48,958 nt of DNA. Source: Mangrovactinospora gilvigrisea. GTDB taxonomy: Bacteria > Actinomycetota > Actinomycetes > Streptomycetales > Streptomycetaceae. A program made the translations under genes and the position numbers. The stretch lies in assembly GCF_001879105.1 (NCBI RefSeq), contig NZ_MLCF01000045.1, positions 1-48,958 on the forward strand, written 5' to 3'. Under the pieces are notes generated by a model that was not told where the DNA came from, searched no databases, and was given only the letters and a program-made list of their open reading frames with translations. Below are positions 39,553 through 48,958 of the stretch, in pieces (position 1 is the stretch's first letter; the number at the start of each line of letters is the position of its first letter).

Positions 39553-39574
39553 GACGTCCTCGCTGTTGCCGCCC

Positions 39575-39632
39575 CTTCGCCCCGGCACCCCGCCCGGACG
39601 GGCTCCGCCCGCCGTCGGGGGCCGGGGCGAAG
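39575..39632. terminator. Hairpin terminator after the CorC-like gene
   Basis: CTTCGCCCCGGC (39575-39586) and GCCGGGGCGAAG (39621-39632) form a perfect 12-bp stem with further GC pairing inside. It begins 22 bp after the stop codon, between convergent transcripts. Confidence 0.75.
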
Positions 39633-39705
39633 TACGTGCGGACTTCCCCAGGCCACGCCGAGACCGGAAACCCGCCGCAACCCGGCCGACACCGACCCCC
39701 AGGCC

Positions 39706-39779
39706 AAGCGCCCACCGGCCACGACCCGGCCGCCAACACCAGCCTCCGCGCCCAAGCGCCGACCGGCCACGACCCGGCC
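39706..39779. repeat. Two 26-bp direct repeats in the convergent spacer
   Basis: Copies at 39706-39731 and 39754-39779 match at 25 of 26 bases and start 48 bp apart; each ends in ACCGGCCACGACCCGGCC. They lie in the 267-bp gap between the CorC-like gene and the deaminase homologue. No role is evident. Confidence 0.6.
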
Positions 39780-39819
39780 CGGCCGGAGCGGCACCGGGCC
39801 GCGGCTCGGACCGCTGGTG

Positions 39820-40167
39820 TCAGGCCCGGTGGGTGGTTTGGAGTTCGCCCTTGGGGTTGGCGAGGAGCAGGGGGGTGCCGGGGCCGCCGAGGTCGCGGAC
39901 GGCTGCCAGGTCCGCCGCCGACGGTGCGTCGGCGCTCGCCGAGACGACCGCCGCCGCCTCCAGGGACGACGCTCCCGAGGAGGCCGCCGCCGCGACCGCG
40001 GCCTGCACGGCCGTCAGGGCGAGCGACGGCAGGGCCACCGTCGCCGCGGTGTAAGTGCGTCCCGTCTCGTCGCGGACGGCCGCGCCCTCCGCCGCGCCCA
40101 CCCGGGCACGGGACGAGCGGGCCAGCGTCAGCAGCTTGGCGTCCTCGGGGTCGATCGCATCGCTCAT
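39820..40167 (-). CDS. Cytidine-deaminase-fold protein lacking the catalytic zinc site
   Basis: 115 residues. The line GRTYTAATVALPSLALTAVQAAVAAAASSG aligns with the cytidine deaminase core, and VVSASADAPSAADLAAVRDLGGPGTPLLLANPKGEL with its second half (read in pieces). The catalytic Cys-Ala-Glu is replaced by Val54-Gln55-Ala56, and the PCGxCRQ zinc loop is SAADLAAVR. It therefore cannot be a normal zinc deaminase. It is the last gene of the HIT-rnz-phoH-ybeY operon, 10 bp after ybeY. A structural or regulatory role is possible. Confidence 0.75.
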   Translation of the reverse strand: MSDAIDPEDAKLLTLARSSRARVGAAEGAAVRDETGRTYTAATVALPSLALTAVQAAVAAAASSGASSLEAAAVVSASADAPSAADLAAVRDLGGPGTPLLLANPKGELQTTHRA

Positions 40168-40177
40168 GCCGGCAAGA

Positions 40178-40636
40178 TTATCCGGCCCGGCGGGCCCGCC
40201 ATTCGGCGAGGATCCCGTCCTGGAGGCCGAACATCTCCTTCTTCTCCTCCTCCTCGGCGTGGTCGTAGCCGAGGAGGTGGAGAACTCCGTGCACGGTGAG
40301 CAGGTGCAGCTCGTCGTCCATCGAGTGGCCGGCCGTGTCGCCCTGCTTCTTGGCGACCTCCGGGCAGAGCACGATGTCGCCGAGGAGGCCGAGCGGCGGC
40401 TCCTCGTCGTCCTTGCCGGGGCGCAGCTCGTCCATCGGGAAGGAGAGCACGTCGGTCGGGCCCGGCTCCTCCATCCACTGGATGTGCAGCTGCTCCATCG
40501 CCTCCGCGTCCACGAAGATGACCGACAGCTCGGACTGCGGGTGGATGCGCATGGCGTCCAGCGCGAAGCGGGCGACGTCGAGGACGGCGTCCTCGTCGAC
40601 GGTCCAGCCGGACTCGTTGTTGACCTCGATGGACAT
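40178..40636 (-). CDS. ybeY: Endoribonuclease YbeY (rRNA maturation)
   Basis: A 152-residue metal-dependent RNase involved in 16S rRNA 3' processing and ribosome quality control. The zinc motif [11 protein letters not shown] (H-x3-H-x5-H) is complete, and [11 protein letters not shown] and [11 protein letters not shown] are family blocks. It is transcribed after phoH with a 23-bp gap, the common actinobacterial order. Confidence 0.96.
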   Translation of the reverse strand: MSIEVNNESGWTVDEDAVLDVARFALDAMRIHPQSELSVIFVDAEAMEQLHIQWMEEPGPTDVLSFPMDELRPGKDDEEPPLGLLGDIVLCPEVAKKQGDTAGHSMDDELHLLTVHGVLHLLGYDHAEEEEKKEMFGLQDGILAEWRARRAG

Positions 40637-40659
40637 CGGTGCGGTGGGCTCGGCTCTCG

Positions 40660-41727
<1,068 letters not shown>

Positions 41728-41748
41728 GGGTCGGCGCTATGGCCTGGA

Positions 41749-42762
41749 TCATCCCAACGTCTGTTCGGACACGCCCTGGGGGCCTGGGGTTTCATGGTAG
41801 CCGCGGGCCGCGCCCGACCCCCGGGGATTTTCGGGACGCGCGCCCGCCCGCCGGGGCACCGCTACCCGGGTGAGGTCCTCGGCGACCACGATCTCTCCTG
41901 GGAAGAACGCCGACGCCTCGTCGAGGAATTCCCGGGGCTCGGTGTAGCGCTGGGAGAAGTGGGTGAGGACGAGCGTCCTGACGCCCGCGTCGCGGGCGGC
42001 GCGGGCCGCGGCGCCGGCGGTGAGGTGGCCGTGCGCGTCGGCGAGGGCGGCGTCCCGGTCGAGGAACGTCGACTCGATGGCCAACAGGTCGGCGCCCTCG
42101 GCGAGTCGGTGGACGGCTGCGCACATCCGGGTGTCCATGACGAAGGCGAAGACCTGGCCGGGGCGGGGCTCGCTCACCTCGTCGAGGCCGACGGCGGTGC
42201 CGTCCGGGGCGGTCACCCGGCCCTCGCGCTGCAGCCGGCCGACGTCCGGGCCGGCGATGCCCCGGGCGGCGAGGGCCGCGGGCAGCATCCGGTGGCCGTC
42301 CGGCTCGGTGAGCCGGTAGCCGTGCGCCTCCACCGGGTGGTCCAGCAGGCGGGACTCCAGCCGGTACGGCGGCCCCTCGGCGAGCACCTGGTGCGCGGCG
42401 GCGGACGGCTCCTCGCGCACCTGGATCATCTCGTGGAAGACCGAGGCGTGGCGCAGCCGGGCGATGTACTCGGCTCCGGAGGCCGGGTAGTGCAGCACCA
42501 GCGGGTGCGGCACCCGGTCCAGGTTGGCGCGCTGCAGCACGCCGGGCAGGCCCAGGCAGTGGTCGCCGTGCAGATGGCTGACGCAGATCCGGTGCACGTC
42601 GTGGGCGGCGACCCGGGCCAGCAGCATCTGCCGCTGGGTGCCCTCGCCGGGGTCGAAGAGCAGGCCCTCACCGTCCCAGCGCAGCAGATAGCCGTTGTGG
42701 TTGCGGTGCCGGGTGGGCGCCTGGCTGGCGGTGCCGAGGACGATCAGCTCGCGGGAGGCCAC
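41749..42762 (-). CDS. rnz: Ribonuclease Z (tRNA 3' endonuclease)
   Basis: 337 residues; cleaves tRNA precursors at the 3' end. Metallo-beta-lactamase fold with the metal motif [13 protein letters not shown] near residue 62, further ligands in VMDTRMC and VLTHFSQRY. It begins with [21 protein letters not shown] in pieces, as in RNase Z. GTG 42762 lies 9 bp after the HIT stop. The last ~25 residues are probably disordered. Confidence 0.94.
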   Translation of the reverse strand: MASRELIVLGTASQAPTRHRNHNGYLLRWDGEGLLFDPGEGTQRQMLLARVAAHDVHRICVSHLHGDHCLGLPGVLQRANLDRVPHPLVLHYPASGAEYIARLRHASVFHEMIQVREEPSAAAHQVLAEGPPYRLESRLLDHPVEAHGYRLTEPDGHRMLPAALAARGIAGPDVGRLQREGRVTAPDGTAVGLDEVSEPRPGQVFAFVMDTRMCAAVHRLAEGADLLAIESTFLDRDAALADAHGHLTAGAAARAARDAGVRTLVLTHFSQRYTEPREFLDEASAFFPGEIVVAEDLTRVAVPRRAGARPENPRGSGAARGYHETPGPQGVSEQTLG

Positions 42763-42771
42763 CGGCGGCCC

Positions 42772-43131
42772 TCAGCCGAGGCGCATGGCGATGCCCTCGC
42801 CGCCGAGGACGTGGCAGTGGACATGGAACACGGTCTGGCCGACGCCCTCGCCGGTGTTGAAGACCAGCCGGTAGCCCTTGTCGGCGATGCCCTCGTCGGC
42901 GGCGACGGCCGCGGCCTCGCGCAGCAGCTGCGCGGTCAGCTCGGCGTCCGCCTCGGCGAGCGCGGCGGCGTCGGGATAGTGGGCCTTGGGGACGACCAGG
43001 ACGTGCACCGGCGCCTGCGGGCTGATGTCGCGGAAGGCGAGCGTGGTCTCCGTCTCGCGCACCTGGGTGGACGGGATCTCTCCCGCGACGATCTTGCAGA
43101 AGAGGCAGTCGGGCTGCGGCTCGCCGGCCAT
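42772..43131 (-). CDS. HIT-family nucleotide hydrolase (HinT-like)
   Basis: 119 residues. Begins CLFCKIVAGEIPS (with two Cys that bind zinc in relatives) and ends with the histidine triad HVHCHVLGG. Members hydrolyse adenosine phosphoramidates. It is first in the five-gene operon; GAGGAG is 6 nt before the ATG. Confidence 0.93.
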   Translation of the reverse strand: MAGEPQPDCLFCKIVAGEIPSTQVRETETTLAFRDISPQAPVHVLVVPKAHYPDAAALAEADAELTAQLLREAAAVAADEGIADKGYRLVFNTGEGVGQTVFHVHCHVLGGEGIAMRLG

Positions 43132-43165
43132 CGGGAACTCCTCGGGACGAAAGTGCTTGGGGCCG

Positions 43166-43193
43166 ATGCTACCGACGTCCGACGCCGCGTCAG
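43166..43193 (-). promoter_or_regulatory. Promoter of the HIT-rnz-phoH-ybeY operon
   Basis: CTGACG (43193-43188) and TAGCAT (43171-43166) with a 16-bp spacer on the minus strand, 35 bp upstream of the HIT ATG. The -35 overlaps the stop of the MmyB-type gene. Confidence 0.55.
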
Positions 43194-44053
43194 CCCGCGA
43201 CGGCGTGCAGCGGGGGGCGCGCCGCGGCGAGATGCCGCAGCTTGGCCTCGGTGCCGGAGCCGGGGACGGGCAGGTGCAGCACGATCGTCAGGTCCGGCCG
43301 CTCGGGCACCCGCATCCGGGTCGACTCCAGCTCCAGCAGGCCCACCTCGGGGTGGCTGACCTCCTTGCGGGTGGTGCCGCCCTCGGCCACGTCCTGACGG
43401 GCCCACAGCTCGGCGAACTCCGGGCACTGCGCGCCCAGCCGGTCGGCCAGCTCGCAGAAGCCGGTGTCGTCGGGGAAGCGGGCCGCGTCGCCGCGGAACT
43501 GGGCCACCGAGGCGGCGCCGATCTCCTTCCAGCGCGGGTAGCGCTCCCGGTAGACCGGGCTGGTGAAGAAGCTGACCAGGCAGTTGGAGGTGGGGCCGGT
43601 GGCCGGGAAGATCTGCCGCGCCACCGGGTTCATGGCGATCTGCTCCCAGTAGCGGTCCACGATGTTGGCCGGGTTGGGCATCCACGCCTCGAGGATGCGG
43701 TCCAGCACCTCGCAGACCCCGTCGCCGGGCGGGCGGCCCTCGTCGGCGTCCGGCAGCGGCGGGTTGAGGCCGGCCAGCACGTAGAGGTGGCGGCGCTCGG
43801 CGGGGCTGAGCCGCAGCACCCGCGCCACCGCGTCCAGCACCTGCGGGGAGACGGTGATGTCGCGGCCCTGCTCCAGCCACTGGTACCAGGAGGTGCCCAC
43901 CCCGGCGAGGACGGCGACCTCCTCGCGGCGCAGGCCCGGGGTGCGGCGGCGGGCGCCGCCGTCGGGGAGCCCGACGTCGGCGGGGCTCACCCGCGCTCTG
44001 CGGCTCCTGAGGAACTCCCGCAGATCGGCGCGGCGGCGCGAGACGGTGGCCAT
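43190..44053 (-). CDS. MmyB-type XRE-family transcriptional regulator
   Basis: 287 residues. N-terminal helix-turn-helix with RTPGLRREEVAVLAGVGTSWYQWLEQGRDI (read in pieces), followed by the MmyB-like ligand-binding domain (WMPNPANIVDRYWEQIAMNPVAR; FFTSPVYRERYPRWKEI), a PAS-like fold that binds fatty acid-like ligands in relatives. ATG 44053 has GAGGAGGGG upstream. It is divergent from an MFS exporter and probably regulates it. Confidence 0.9.
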   Translation of the reverse strand: MATVSRRRADLREFLRSRRARVSPADVGLPDGGARRRTPGLRREEVAVLAGVGTSWYQWLEQGRDITVSPQVLDAVARVLRLSPAERRHLYVLAGLNPPLPDADEGRPPGDGVCEVLDRILEAWMPNPANIVDRYWEQIAMNPVARQIFPATGPTSNCLVSFFTSPVYRERYPRWKEIGAASVAQFRGDAARFPDDTGFCELADRLGAQCPEFAELWARQDVAEGGTTRKEVSHPEVGLLELESTRMRVPERPDLTIVLHLPVPGSGTEAKLRHLAAARPPLHAVAG

Positions 44054-44094
44054 GCCCCTCCTCGGATCCCCTGGCTGCTGCCCGGCAGTGCCTT

Positions 44095-44142
44095 CTGGTG
44101 GTGCTGTGCGGTGGTGCTGTCTGGTGGTGCGACCACCAGGAT
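44095..44142. promoter_or_regulatory. Operator and promoter between MmyB-type regulator and MFS exporter
   Basis: CTGGTGGTGCGACCACCAG (44121-44139) is a perfect 8-3-8 palindrome. GGTGGTGC occurs twice more upstream (around 44096-44104 and 44110-44117) as direct half-sites. CAGGAT (44137-44142) overlapping the palindrome is a possible -10 of the exporter. Confidence 0.65.
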
Positions 44143-44189
44143 AAGCACCCTCTCCCCACGGGCCGCGGTTCCGCCGGAAGCTCATGGGC

Positions 44190-45650
44190 ATGACGACACA
44201 GACCACGACCTCGGATGCGGTGGACGCCCCCGCATCGGCGATCCGACCGCCGGGCGTCGAAGCCCGGTTGGGCCTGCGGGCCAAGCTGGTGCTCGCGGTG
44301 CTGTGCGCGGCCCAGTTCGCCATCGCCCTGGACTTCTCCATCCTCAACGTGGCGCTCCCCTCGCTCGGCCGCGACCTGGGCTTCTCGGCCGGCGCGCTGC
44401 AGTGGGGCATCACCGCCTTCGCGCTCGCCTCGGGCGGCTTCCTGCTGCTCGGCGGGCGGATCGCGGACCTGGTCGGGCGGCGGAAGGTGTTCCTGGTCGG
44501 GATGGCCGCCCTCACCCTCGCCTCGGTGCTCGCCGCGGCCGCCTGGAGCCCCGAGGTCTTCCTCGCGGCGCGGGTGCTGCAGGGCCTCGCCGCGGCCGGC
44601 GTGGTGCCGTCCGGGATGGCGCTGCTCACCGCGGCCTTCCCCGAGGGGCCGCTGCGGGAGCGGGCGCTGGGCGTCAGCGGCACCATCATGGCCACCGGCT
44701 TCACCACCGGCATGGTGCTGGGCGGAGTGCTCACCGAGGCGCTGAGCTGGCGCTCCACCATGGCGCTGATCGTGGTGATGGGCGTGGTGGTGACGGCGGT
44801 GGCGCCGCGGCTGCTCACCGAGAGCCGCAATCCGCACCACTCGCGGCTGGACGTCCCCGGGGCGCTGGCCGTCACCGGCGCGGTGCTGGCGCTGATCTAC
44901 GGGCTGACGGCGGGCGCGGACGGCGGCTTCGGGCGGCCCCAGGCGTGGGGTTCGCTGGCGGCCGGCGTCGTGCTGCTGGCCGTCTTCGGGCTGGTGGAGT
45001 CGCGCTCGGCGGAGCCGATGGTCGATCTGAAGCTGCTGCGGCGGCGGTCGGTGCTCTTCGGCAACCTGGGCGGGTTCACCGCGTTCTCGCTGATGTCGTC
45101 GGTCTTCTTCCTGCTGACGCTCTTCCTCCAGGACGCGCAGCACATCTCGCCGCTGGTGACCGGGCTGGTCTTCGGGGTGCCGGGGGCGGCCGCGGCGGTC
45201 TCCGGCGCGCTGGCGCCGCGGCTGGTCGGCCGGTACGGGCCGCGAAAGGTGCTGGTCGCCGGGCTGCTGGTGCAGGGCGTGGCGACGGCGCCGCTGATCG
45301 CGCTGGGCGCGGCGGAGGCGGCCGGGGGCCGGGCCGGGGTGCTGGTCCTGGTGCTGGTGGGGACGTCGCTGGCGTGCGTCGGGCATCTGTGGGCGATCCC
45401 GTCCTACGGGGTGGTGGCGACGTCCGGGCTGACGCCGGAGCAGCAGGGGCTGGGGGCCTCGCTGGTGACGCTCACCCAGCAGATGGGGATGACGGTGGGG
45501 ACGCCGGTCCTCTCCGCGGTCGCCGCCGCGGCGGGCGGCACGGCGGGCGTCGTCCACGGCGTCCCCGCGGGCCTCGCGGTCGACGCGGCAGCGGTCCTCC
45601 TGCTGGCCGCCGCGGTCTGGACGGCCCTCGCCCGGCGGGCTCGCCCCTGA
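44190..45650 (+). CDS. DHA2-family MFS exporter
   Basis: 486 residues, about 14 spans. Span 1 motif LDFSILNVALP and motif A GGRIADLVGRRKVFLVG are diagnostic. GGAAG is 9 nt before ATG 44190 and only 3 nt before ATG 44184, so 44190 is preferred. Divergent from the MmyB-type regulator and ended by a strong hairpin. Substrate unknown. Confidence 0.9.
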   Translation: MTTQTTTSDAVDAPASAIRPPGVEARLGLRAKLVLAVLCAAQFAIALDFSILNVALPSLGRDLGFSAGALQWGITAFALASGGFLLLGGRIADLVGRRKVFLVGMAALTLASVLAAAAWSPEVFLAARVLQGLAAAGVVPSGMALLTAAFPEGPLRERALGVSGTIMATGFTTGMVLGGVLTEALSWRSTMALIVVMGVVVTAVAPRLLTESRNPHHSRLDVPGALAVTGAVLALIYGLTAGADGGFGRPQAWGSLAAGVVLLAVFGLVESRSAEPMVDLKLLRRRSVLFGNLGGFTAFSLMSSVFFLLTLFLQDAQHISPLVTGLVFGVPGAAAAVSGALAPRLVGRYGPRKVLVAGLLVQGVATAPLIALGAAEAAGGRAGVLVLVLVGTSLACVGHLWAIPSYGVVATSGLTPEQQGLGASLVTLTQQMGMTVGTPVLSAVAAAAGGTAGVVHGVPAGLAVDAAAVLLLAAAVWTALARRARP

Positions 45651-45662
45651 CGGGCTTCCCGT

Positions 45663-45700
45663 CCGCGCCGGCACCCCACCCAGGTGGGGTGCCGGCGCGG
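45663..45700 (+). terminator. Perfect 18-bp hairpin after the MFS gene
   Basis: Arms 45663-45680 and 45683-45700 are exact reverse complements with only CA between them (in practice a four-base loop). It starts 12 bp after the stop. Confidence 0.85.
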
Positions 45701-45742
45701 AGGGGGATCGGAAATGCTGTTCCGCCCGAGCGCGCGAGCGGT

Positions 45743-45755
45743 TAGCGTGCCAAGC
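45743..45755 (+). promoter_or_regulatory. -10 element of the tricorn gene, leaderless start
   Basis: TAGCGT at 45743-45748, then 7 nt, then GTG 45756. The same hexamer and spacing occur before the ABC gene at 1137. Confidence 0.5.
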
Positions 45756-48700
45756 GTGACCGACGCTTACCTGCGCTTTCCTCATATACGCGACAGCCTC
45801 CTCGTCTTCGCCGCCGAGGACGACGTCTGGCTCGCCCCCCTCGACGGAGGCCGCGCCTACCGGCTGACGGCCGATCACGAACCCGTCGACAACCCGCGGC
45901 TCAGCCCCGACGCCACCCGCGTCGCCTGGACCTCCCGCCGCGAGGGCGCCGCCGAGGTGCACGTCGCCCCCGTGGACGGCGGCACCGCCCGCCGCCTGAC
46001 CTACTGGGGCGAGCCCAACACCCGCGTCCTCGGCTGGCTCTCGGACGACCGCGTGCTCGCCGTCTCCACCGTCGACCAGGGCTCCCGCCGCCGCTCCTGG
46101 GCGTACGCCGTCCCGATCGACGGCGGCCCCGCCGAGCGCCTGCCCTACGGCCCCGTCGGCGGCGTCGCGCCGAACCCGGCCGGCCCCGGCACCCTGCTGG
46201 TCTCCGCGGCCATGAGCCGCGACGCCGCCCAGTGGAAGCGGTACCGCGGCGGCACCGCCGGCAAGCTGTGGATCGACCGCACCGGCGACGGCGAGTTCGT
46301 CCGCGTCCACGAGGACCTCGACGCCAACATCGAGTCGCCGATGTGGCTGGAGAACGGCCGGATCGCCTTCCTCGCCGACCACGAGGGCGTCGGCCACCTC
46401 TACTCCTCGCTCCCGGACGGCACCGACCTCACCCGGCACACCTCCGGCGACTGGTACGCCCGCAACGCCGCCACCGACGGCACCCGCGTCGTCTGGCAGT
46501 CCGCCGGCGACCTCCACCTCCTGGACTCGCTGGACGGCACGCCGCGCAAGCTGGACGTCCGCCTCGGCGGCCCGCGCACCGCCCGCGCCCCGCAGCGCAT
46601 CGACGCCGCCGAGTGGCTGGGCGACCTGACGGTCGACCGCACCGGCCGGGCCAGCGCCGTCGAGGTCCGCGGCACCGTCCACTGGCTCACCCACCGGGAC
46701 GGCCCGGTCCGCGCCCTCGCCGACGCCCCCGGCGTCCGCGGCAGGCTGCCCGTCGTCCTCGGCGACACCGGCCGGGCCGCCTGGGTCACCGACGCCGAGG
46801 GCGAGGACGCCCTGGAGATCGCGCCCGTCAACGGCACCGCCGTCGACGGGGGTTCGGAGAAGCCGCAGCGCCTCGCCTCCGGCCGGCTCGGCCGCGTCCT
46901 GGAGCTCGCCGCCTCCCCCGACGGCACCCGGCTCGCCGCCGCCGCCCACGACGGCCGGCTGCTGGTGATCGACACCGCCACCGGCTCCTCACGCGAGCTC
47001 GCCGCGAGCGAGTGGGGCGACGTCGACGGCCTCGCCTTCTCCCCCGACTCGCGCTGGCTCGCCTGGTCGCAGCCCGGCCTCGACCGGATCCGGCAGATCC
47101 GCCTCGCCGACCTGCGCGAGGGCACCGTGCTGGACGCCACCCCGCTGCGCTTCCACGACTTCTCGCCGGCCTTCACCGCCGACGGCAAGTACCTGGCGTT
47201 CCTCTCCTACCGGGACTTCGACCCGGTCTACGACTCGCACGCCTTCGACCTGTCCTTCCCCGGCGGCTGCCGCCCGCAGCTGCTGGCGCTCGCCGCCGAC
47301 ACCCCGTCGCCCTTCGCGCCCCGCCTGGGCGGACGGCCCTTCGAGGACGAGGACGACGAGCACGGCAAGGACGCCGACCGCGAGGGCGGGAAGAACGACG
47401 GCAAGAAGGACGACACCCCGCCGATCACCCGCGTCGACGCCGAGGGCCTCGACCAGCGGGCCGTCCCCTTCCCGGTGCCGGCCGGCCAGTACGACCGGCT
47501 GCGCGCCGCCAAGGGCGCCGTCCTGTGGCTGCGCGAGCCGATCACCGGCCGGCTCGGCACCGACCTGGCCGGCCCGGACGCCGACCGGCCGCGCCCCGTC
47601 CTGGAGCGCTTCGACCTGGCGGCGCCGCGCACCGAGGAGCTGGTGGACGGCCTCGACGGCTACCACGTCTCCGGCGACGGCACCCGGGTCGCGATCCAGG
47701 ACGGCAAGCGGCTGCTGGTCCGTCCCACCGCGCACAAGGTGGAGCCGGACGACCACCCGTCGGCCTCCGACGACATCGCGGTCGACCTGGGCCGGATCCG
47801 CGTCACCGTCGACCCGGGCGCCGAGTGGCGCCAGGAGTTCGACGAGAACGGCCGCCTGATGCGCGACCACTTCTGGCGCGCCGACCTGGGCGGCGTCGAC
47901 TGGGACGCGGTGCTGCGCCGCTACCGTCCGCTGGTCGAGCGGGTGGGCTCGACGGCCGACCTGGTCGACGTGCTCTGGGAGACCGTCGGCGAGCTGGGCA
48001 CCTCGCACGCCTACGTCATCCCGCCGGGGGCCGGAAAGCCGCACCGCGTCCGGCAGGGCCTGCTGGGCGCCGACTGGCGGGTGGAGGACGGGCGTTGGAC
48101 GATCGCCCGGGTGATCCCCGGCGAGCCTTCCGACCCGCTGGCGCGCTCGCCCCTCACCGCGCCGGGCGTGGCGATGCGCGCCGGGGACGTGGTGGTGGCG
48201 GTGGACGGCCGCGCGGTGGACCCGGTCGCCGGGCCCGGCCCGCTGCTGGTCGGCACGGCCGGCAAGCCCGTCGAGCTGACCGTCGACCCGGCGGGCGGCG
48301 GCGAGCGGCGCACGGTGGCCGTGGTGCCGCTGGGCGACGAGACGCCGCTGCGCTACCAGGACCGCGTCAACGAGCGGCGCGCGTACGTGCTGGAGAAGTC
48401 GGGCGGCAAGCTCGGCTATCTGCACGTCCCGGACATGCAGGCGGTCGGCTGGGCGCAGCTCCACCGCGACCTGCGGACGCAGACCGCCCGGGACGGGCTG
48501 GTCGTCGACATCCGGGAGAACGGCGGCGGGCACACCTCGCAGCTGGTGCTGCAGAAGATCTCCGGCACGGTGATCGGCTGGGACGTCAGCCGCGGCTCGG
48601 GCACGGAGAGCTATCCGCAGCACGCGCCGCGGGGGCCGGTGGTGGTGGTCACCAACGAGTTCGCCGGCTCGGACGGGGACATCATCGCGGCGGCGGTGCA

Positions 48701-48958
48701 GAGCACCGGGCTCGGCCCGGTGATCGGCACCCGCTCGTGGGGCGGCGTCGTCGGCATCGACGGGCGCTACCAGCTGGTGGACGGGACGACGGTGACGCAG
48801 CCGCGCTACGCCTTCTGGTTCGCGCAGCACGGGTGGGGCGTGGAGAACCACGGCGTCGACCCGGACATCGAGGTGGTCAAGGCCCCGCAGCACTGGGCGG
48901 CCGACGAGGACCCGCAGCTGGACCGGGCCATCGAGGAGGCCCTCGCCCGCCTCGAGGC
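45756..48958 (+). CDS. Tricorn protease homologue, 3' end cut by window
   Basis: 1067 codons are visible of about 1070-1100 expected. N-terminal half: two beta-propellers with repeats such as FSPDSRWLAWS and DNPRLSPDATRVAWTS. An acidic/lysine linker (EDEDDEHGKDADREGGKND) follows around residues 528-552. Then the C1 domain, a PDZ domain (GVAMRAGDVVVAVDGRAV) and the C2 peptidase domain. Catalytic residues align with Thermoplasma tricorn: Ser750-His751 (GTSHAYV), Ser972-Asp973 (FAGSDGDI) and Glu1030 (WGVENHG). It degrades oligopeptides, likely downstream of the proteasome. GTG 45756 follows a TAGCGT -10 by 7 nt. Confidence 0.95.
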   Translation, partial: MTDAYLRFPHIRDSLLVFAAEDDVWLAPLDGGRAYRLTADHEPVDNPRLSPDATRVAWTSRREGAAEVHVAPVDGGTARRLTYWGEPNTRVLGWLSDDRVLAVSTVDQGSRRRSWAYAVPIDGGPAERLPYGPVGGVAPNPAGPGTLLVSAAMSRDAAQWKRYRGGTAGKLWIDRTGDGEFVRVHEDLDANIESPMWLENGRIAFLADHEGVGHLYSSLPDGTDLTRHTSGDWYARNAATDGTRVVWQSAGDLHLLDSLDGTPRKLDVRLGGPRTARAPQRIDAAEWLGDLTVDRTGRASAVEVRGTVHWLTHRDGPVRALADAPGVRGRLPVVLGDTGRAAWVTDAEGEDALEIAPVNGTAVDGGSEKPQRLASGRLGRVLELAASPDGTRLAAAAHDGRLLVIDTATGSSRELAASEWGDVDGLAFSPDSRWLAWSQPGLDRIRQIRLADLREGTVLDATPLRFHDFSPAFTADGKYLAFLSYRDFDPVYDSHAFDLSFPGGCRPQLLALAADTPSPFAPRLGGRPFEDEDDEHGKDADREGGKNDGKKDDTPPITRVDAEGLDQRAVPFPVPAGQYDRLRAAKGAVLWLREPITGRLGTDLAGPDADRPRPVLERFDLAAPRTEELVDGLDGYHVSGDGTRVAIQDGKRLLVRPTAHKVEPDDHPSASDDIAVDLGRIRVTVDPGAEWRQEFDENGRLMRDHFWRADLGGVDWDAVLRRYRPLVERVGSTADLVDVLWETVGELGTSHAYVIPPGAGKPHRVRQGLLGADWRVEDGRWTIARVIPGEPSDPLARSPLTAPGVAMRAGDVVVAVDGRAVDPVAGPGPLLVGTAGKPVELTVDPAGGGERRTVAVVPLGDETPLRYQDRVNERRAYVLEKSGGKLGYLHVPDMQAVGWAQLHRDLRTQTARDGLVVDIRENGGGHTSQLVLQKISGTVIGWDVSRGSGTESYPQHAPRGPVVVVTNEFAGSDGDIIAAAVQSTGLGPVIGTRSWGGVVGIDGRYQLVDGTTVTQPRYAFWFAQHGWGVENHGVDPDIEVVKAPQHWAADEDPQLDRAIEEALARLE

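Noticed and set aside
44095..44139. GGTGGTGC repeats as a CRISPR or tandem-repeat array
   Set aside because: Units are too short and irregular, and there are no spacers or cas genes; operator half-sites explain them better.

Overview
The window is high-GC actinobacterial chromosome, almost certainly Streptomyces or a close relative in the Streptomycetaceae. The grounds are the strong third-position GC, frequent GTG starts, ATGA/GTGA overlaps, many apparent leaderless starts (a TAnnnT-type -10 placed 6-7 nt before the start codon), and the order glyS-znuBCA-zur-uppS-recO-terB-like-leuA-era ... ybeY-phoH, which I recall as typical of Streptomyces. No rRNA, tRNA, CRISPR, transposase or phage gene was seen. 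Both ends cut genes: a histidine kinase at the left and a tricorn protease at the right.

Layout. 1-2.6 kb: end of a sensor kinase facing an ABC-2 exporter (ATPase plus permease). 2.6-8.6 kb: an amino-acid permease, then one ABC ATPase driving four ABC-2 membrane subunits that form two tandem duplicated pairs. 8.7-15.5 kb: ppdK, a MatB-like acyl-CoA (malonyl-CoA) synthetase, dusB and an ArsR-like regulator. 15.6-19.7 kb: an MFS exporter behind twin operators, a NADAR protein overlapping it, and a second (DHA2) MFS exporter with its MarR regulator. 19.6-22.3 kb: kinase, LuxR-type response regulator and a DUF4097-like membrane protein. 22.5-27.7 kb: an odd membrane ORF lacking a stop, glyS, and the zinc cluster znuBCA/zur with a Zur-type box. 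27.7-33.0 kb: uppS, recO, a TerB-like protein, leuA behind a leader peptide and attenuator, and era. 33.3-38.0 kb: a carbohydrate-type ABC importer and an asparaginase behind a large hairpin. 38.0-39.6 kb: a small protein with three exact-length GCYP repeats coupled to a CorC/HlyC CBS membrane protein. 39.8-43.1 kb: the operon HIT-rnz-phoH-ybeY plus a catalytically dead cytidine-deaminase homologue. 43.2-49.0 kb: an MmyB-type regulator facing a third MFS exporter, and the tricorn protease.

Most genes are housekeeping. Three blocks (15.6-19.7, 19.6-22.3 and 43.2-45.7 kb) are self-contained sensing/export units with palindromic operators beside the transporter promoter. The most unusual items are the GCYP-repeat peptide, the duplicated ABC-2 pairs on one ATPase, the asparaginase hairpin that buries its own ribosome-binding site, the leuA attenuator, the pseudo-deaminase in the ybeY operon, and the membrane ORF that runs antisense into glyS.
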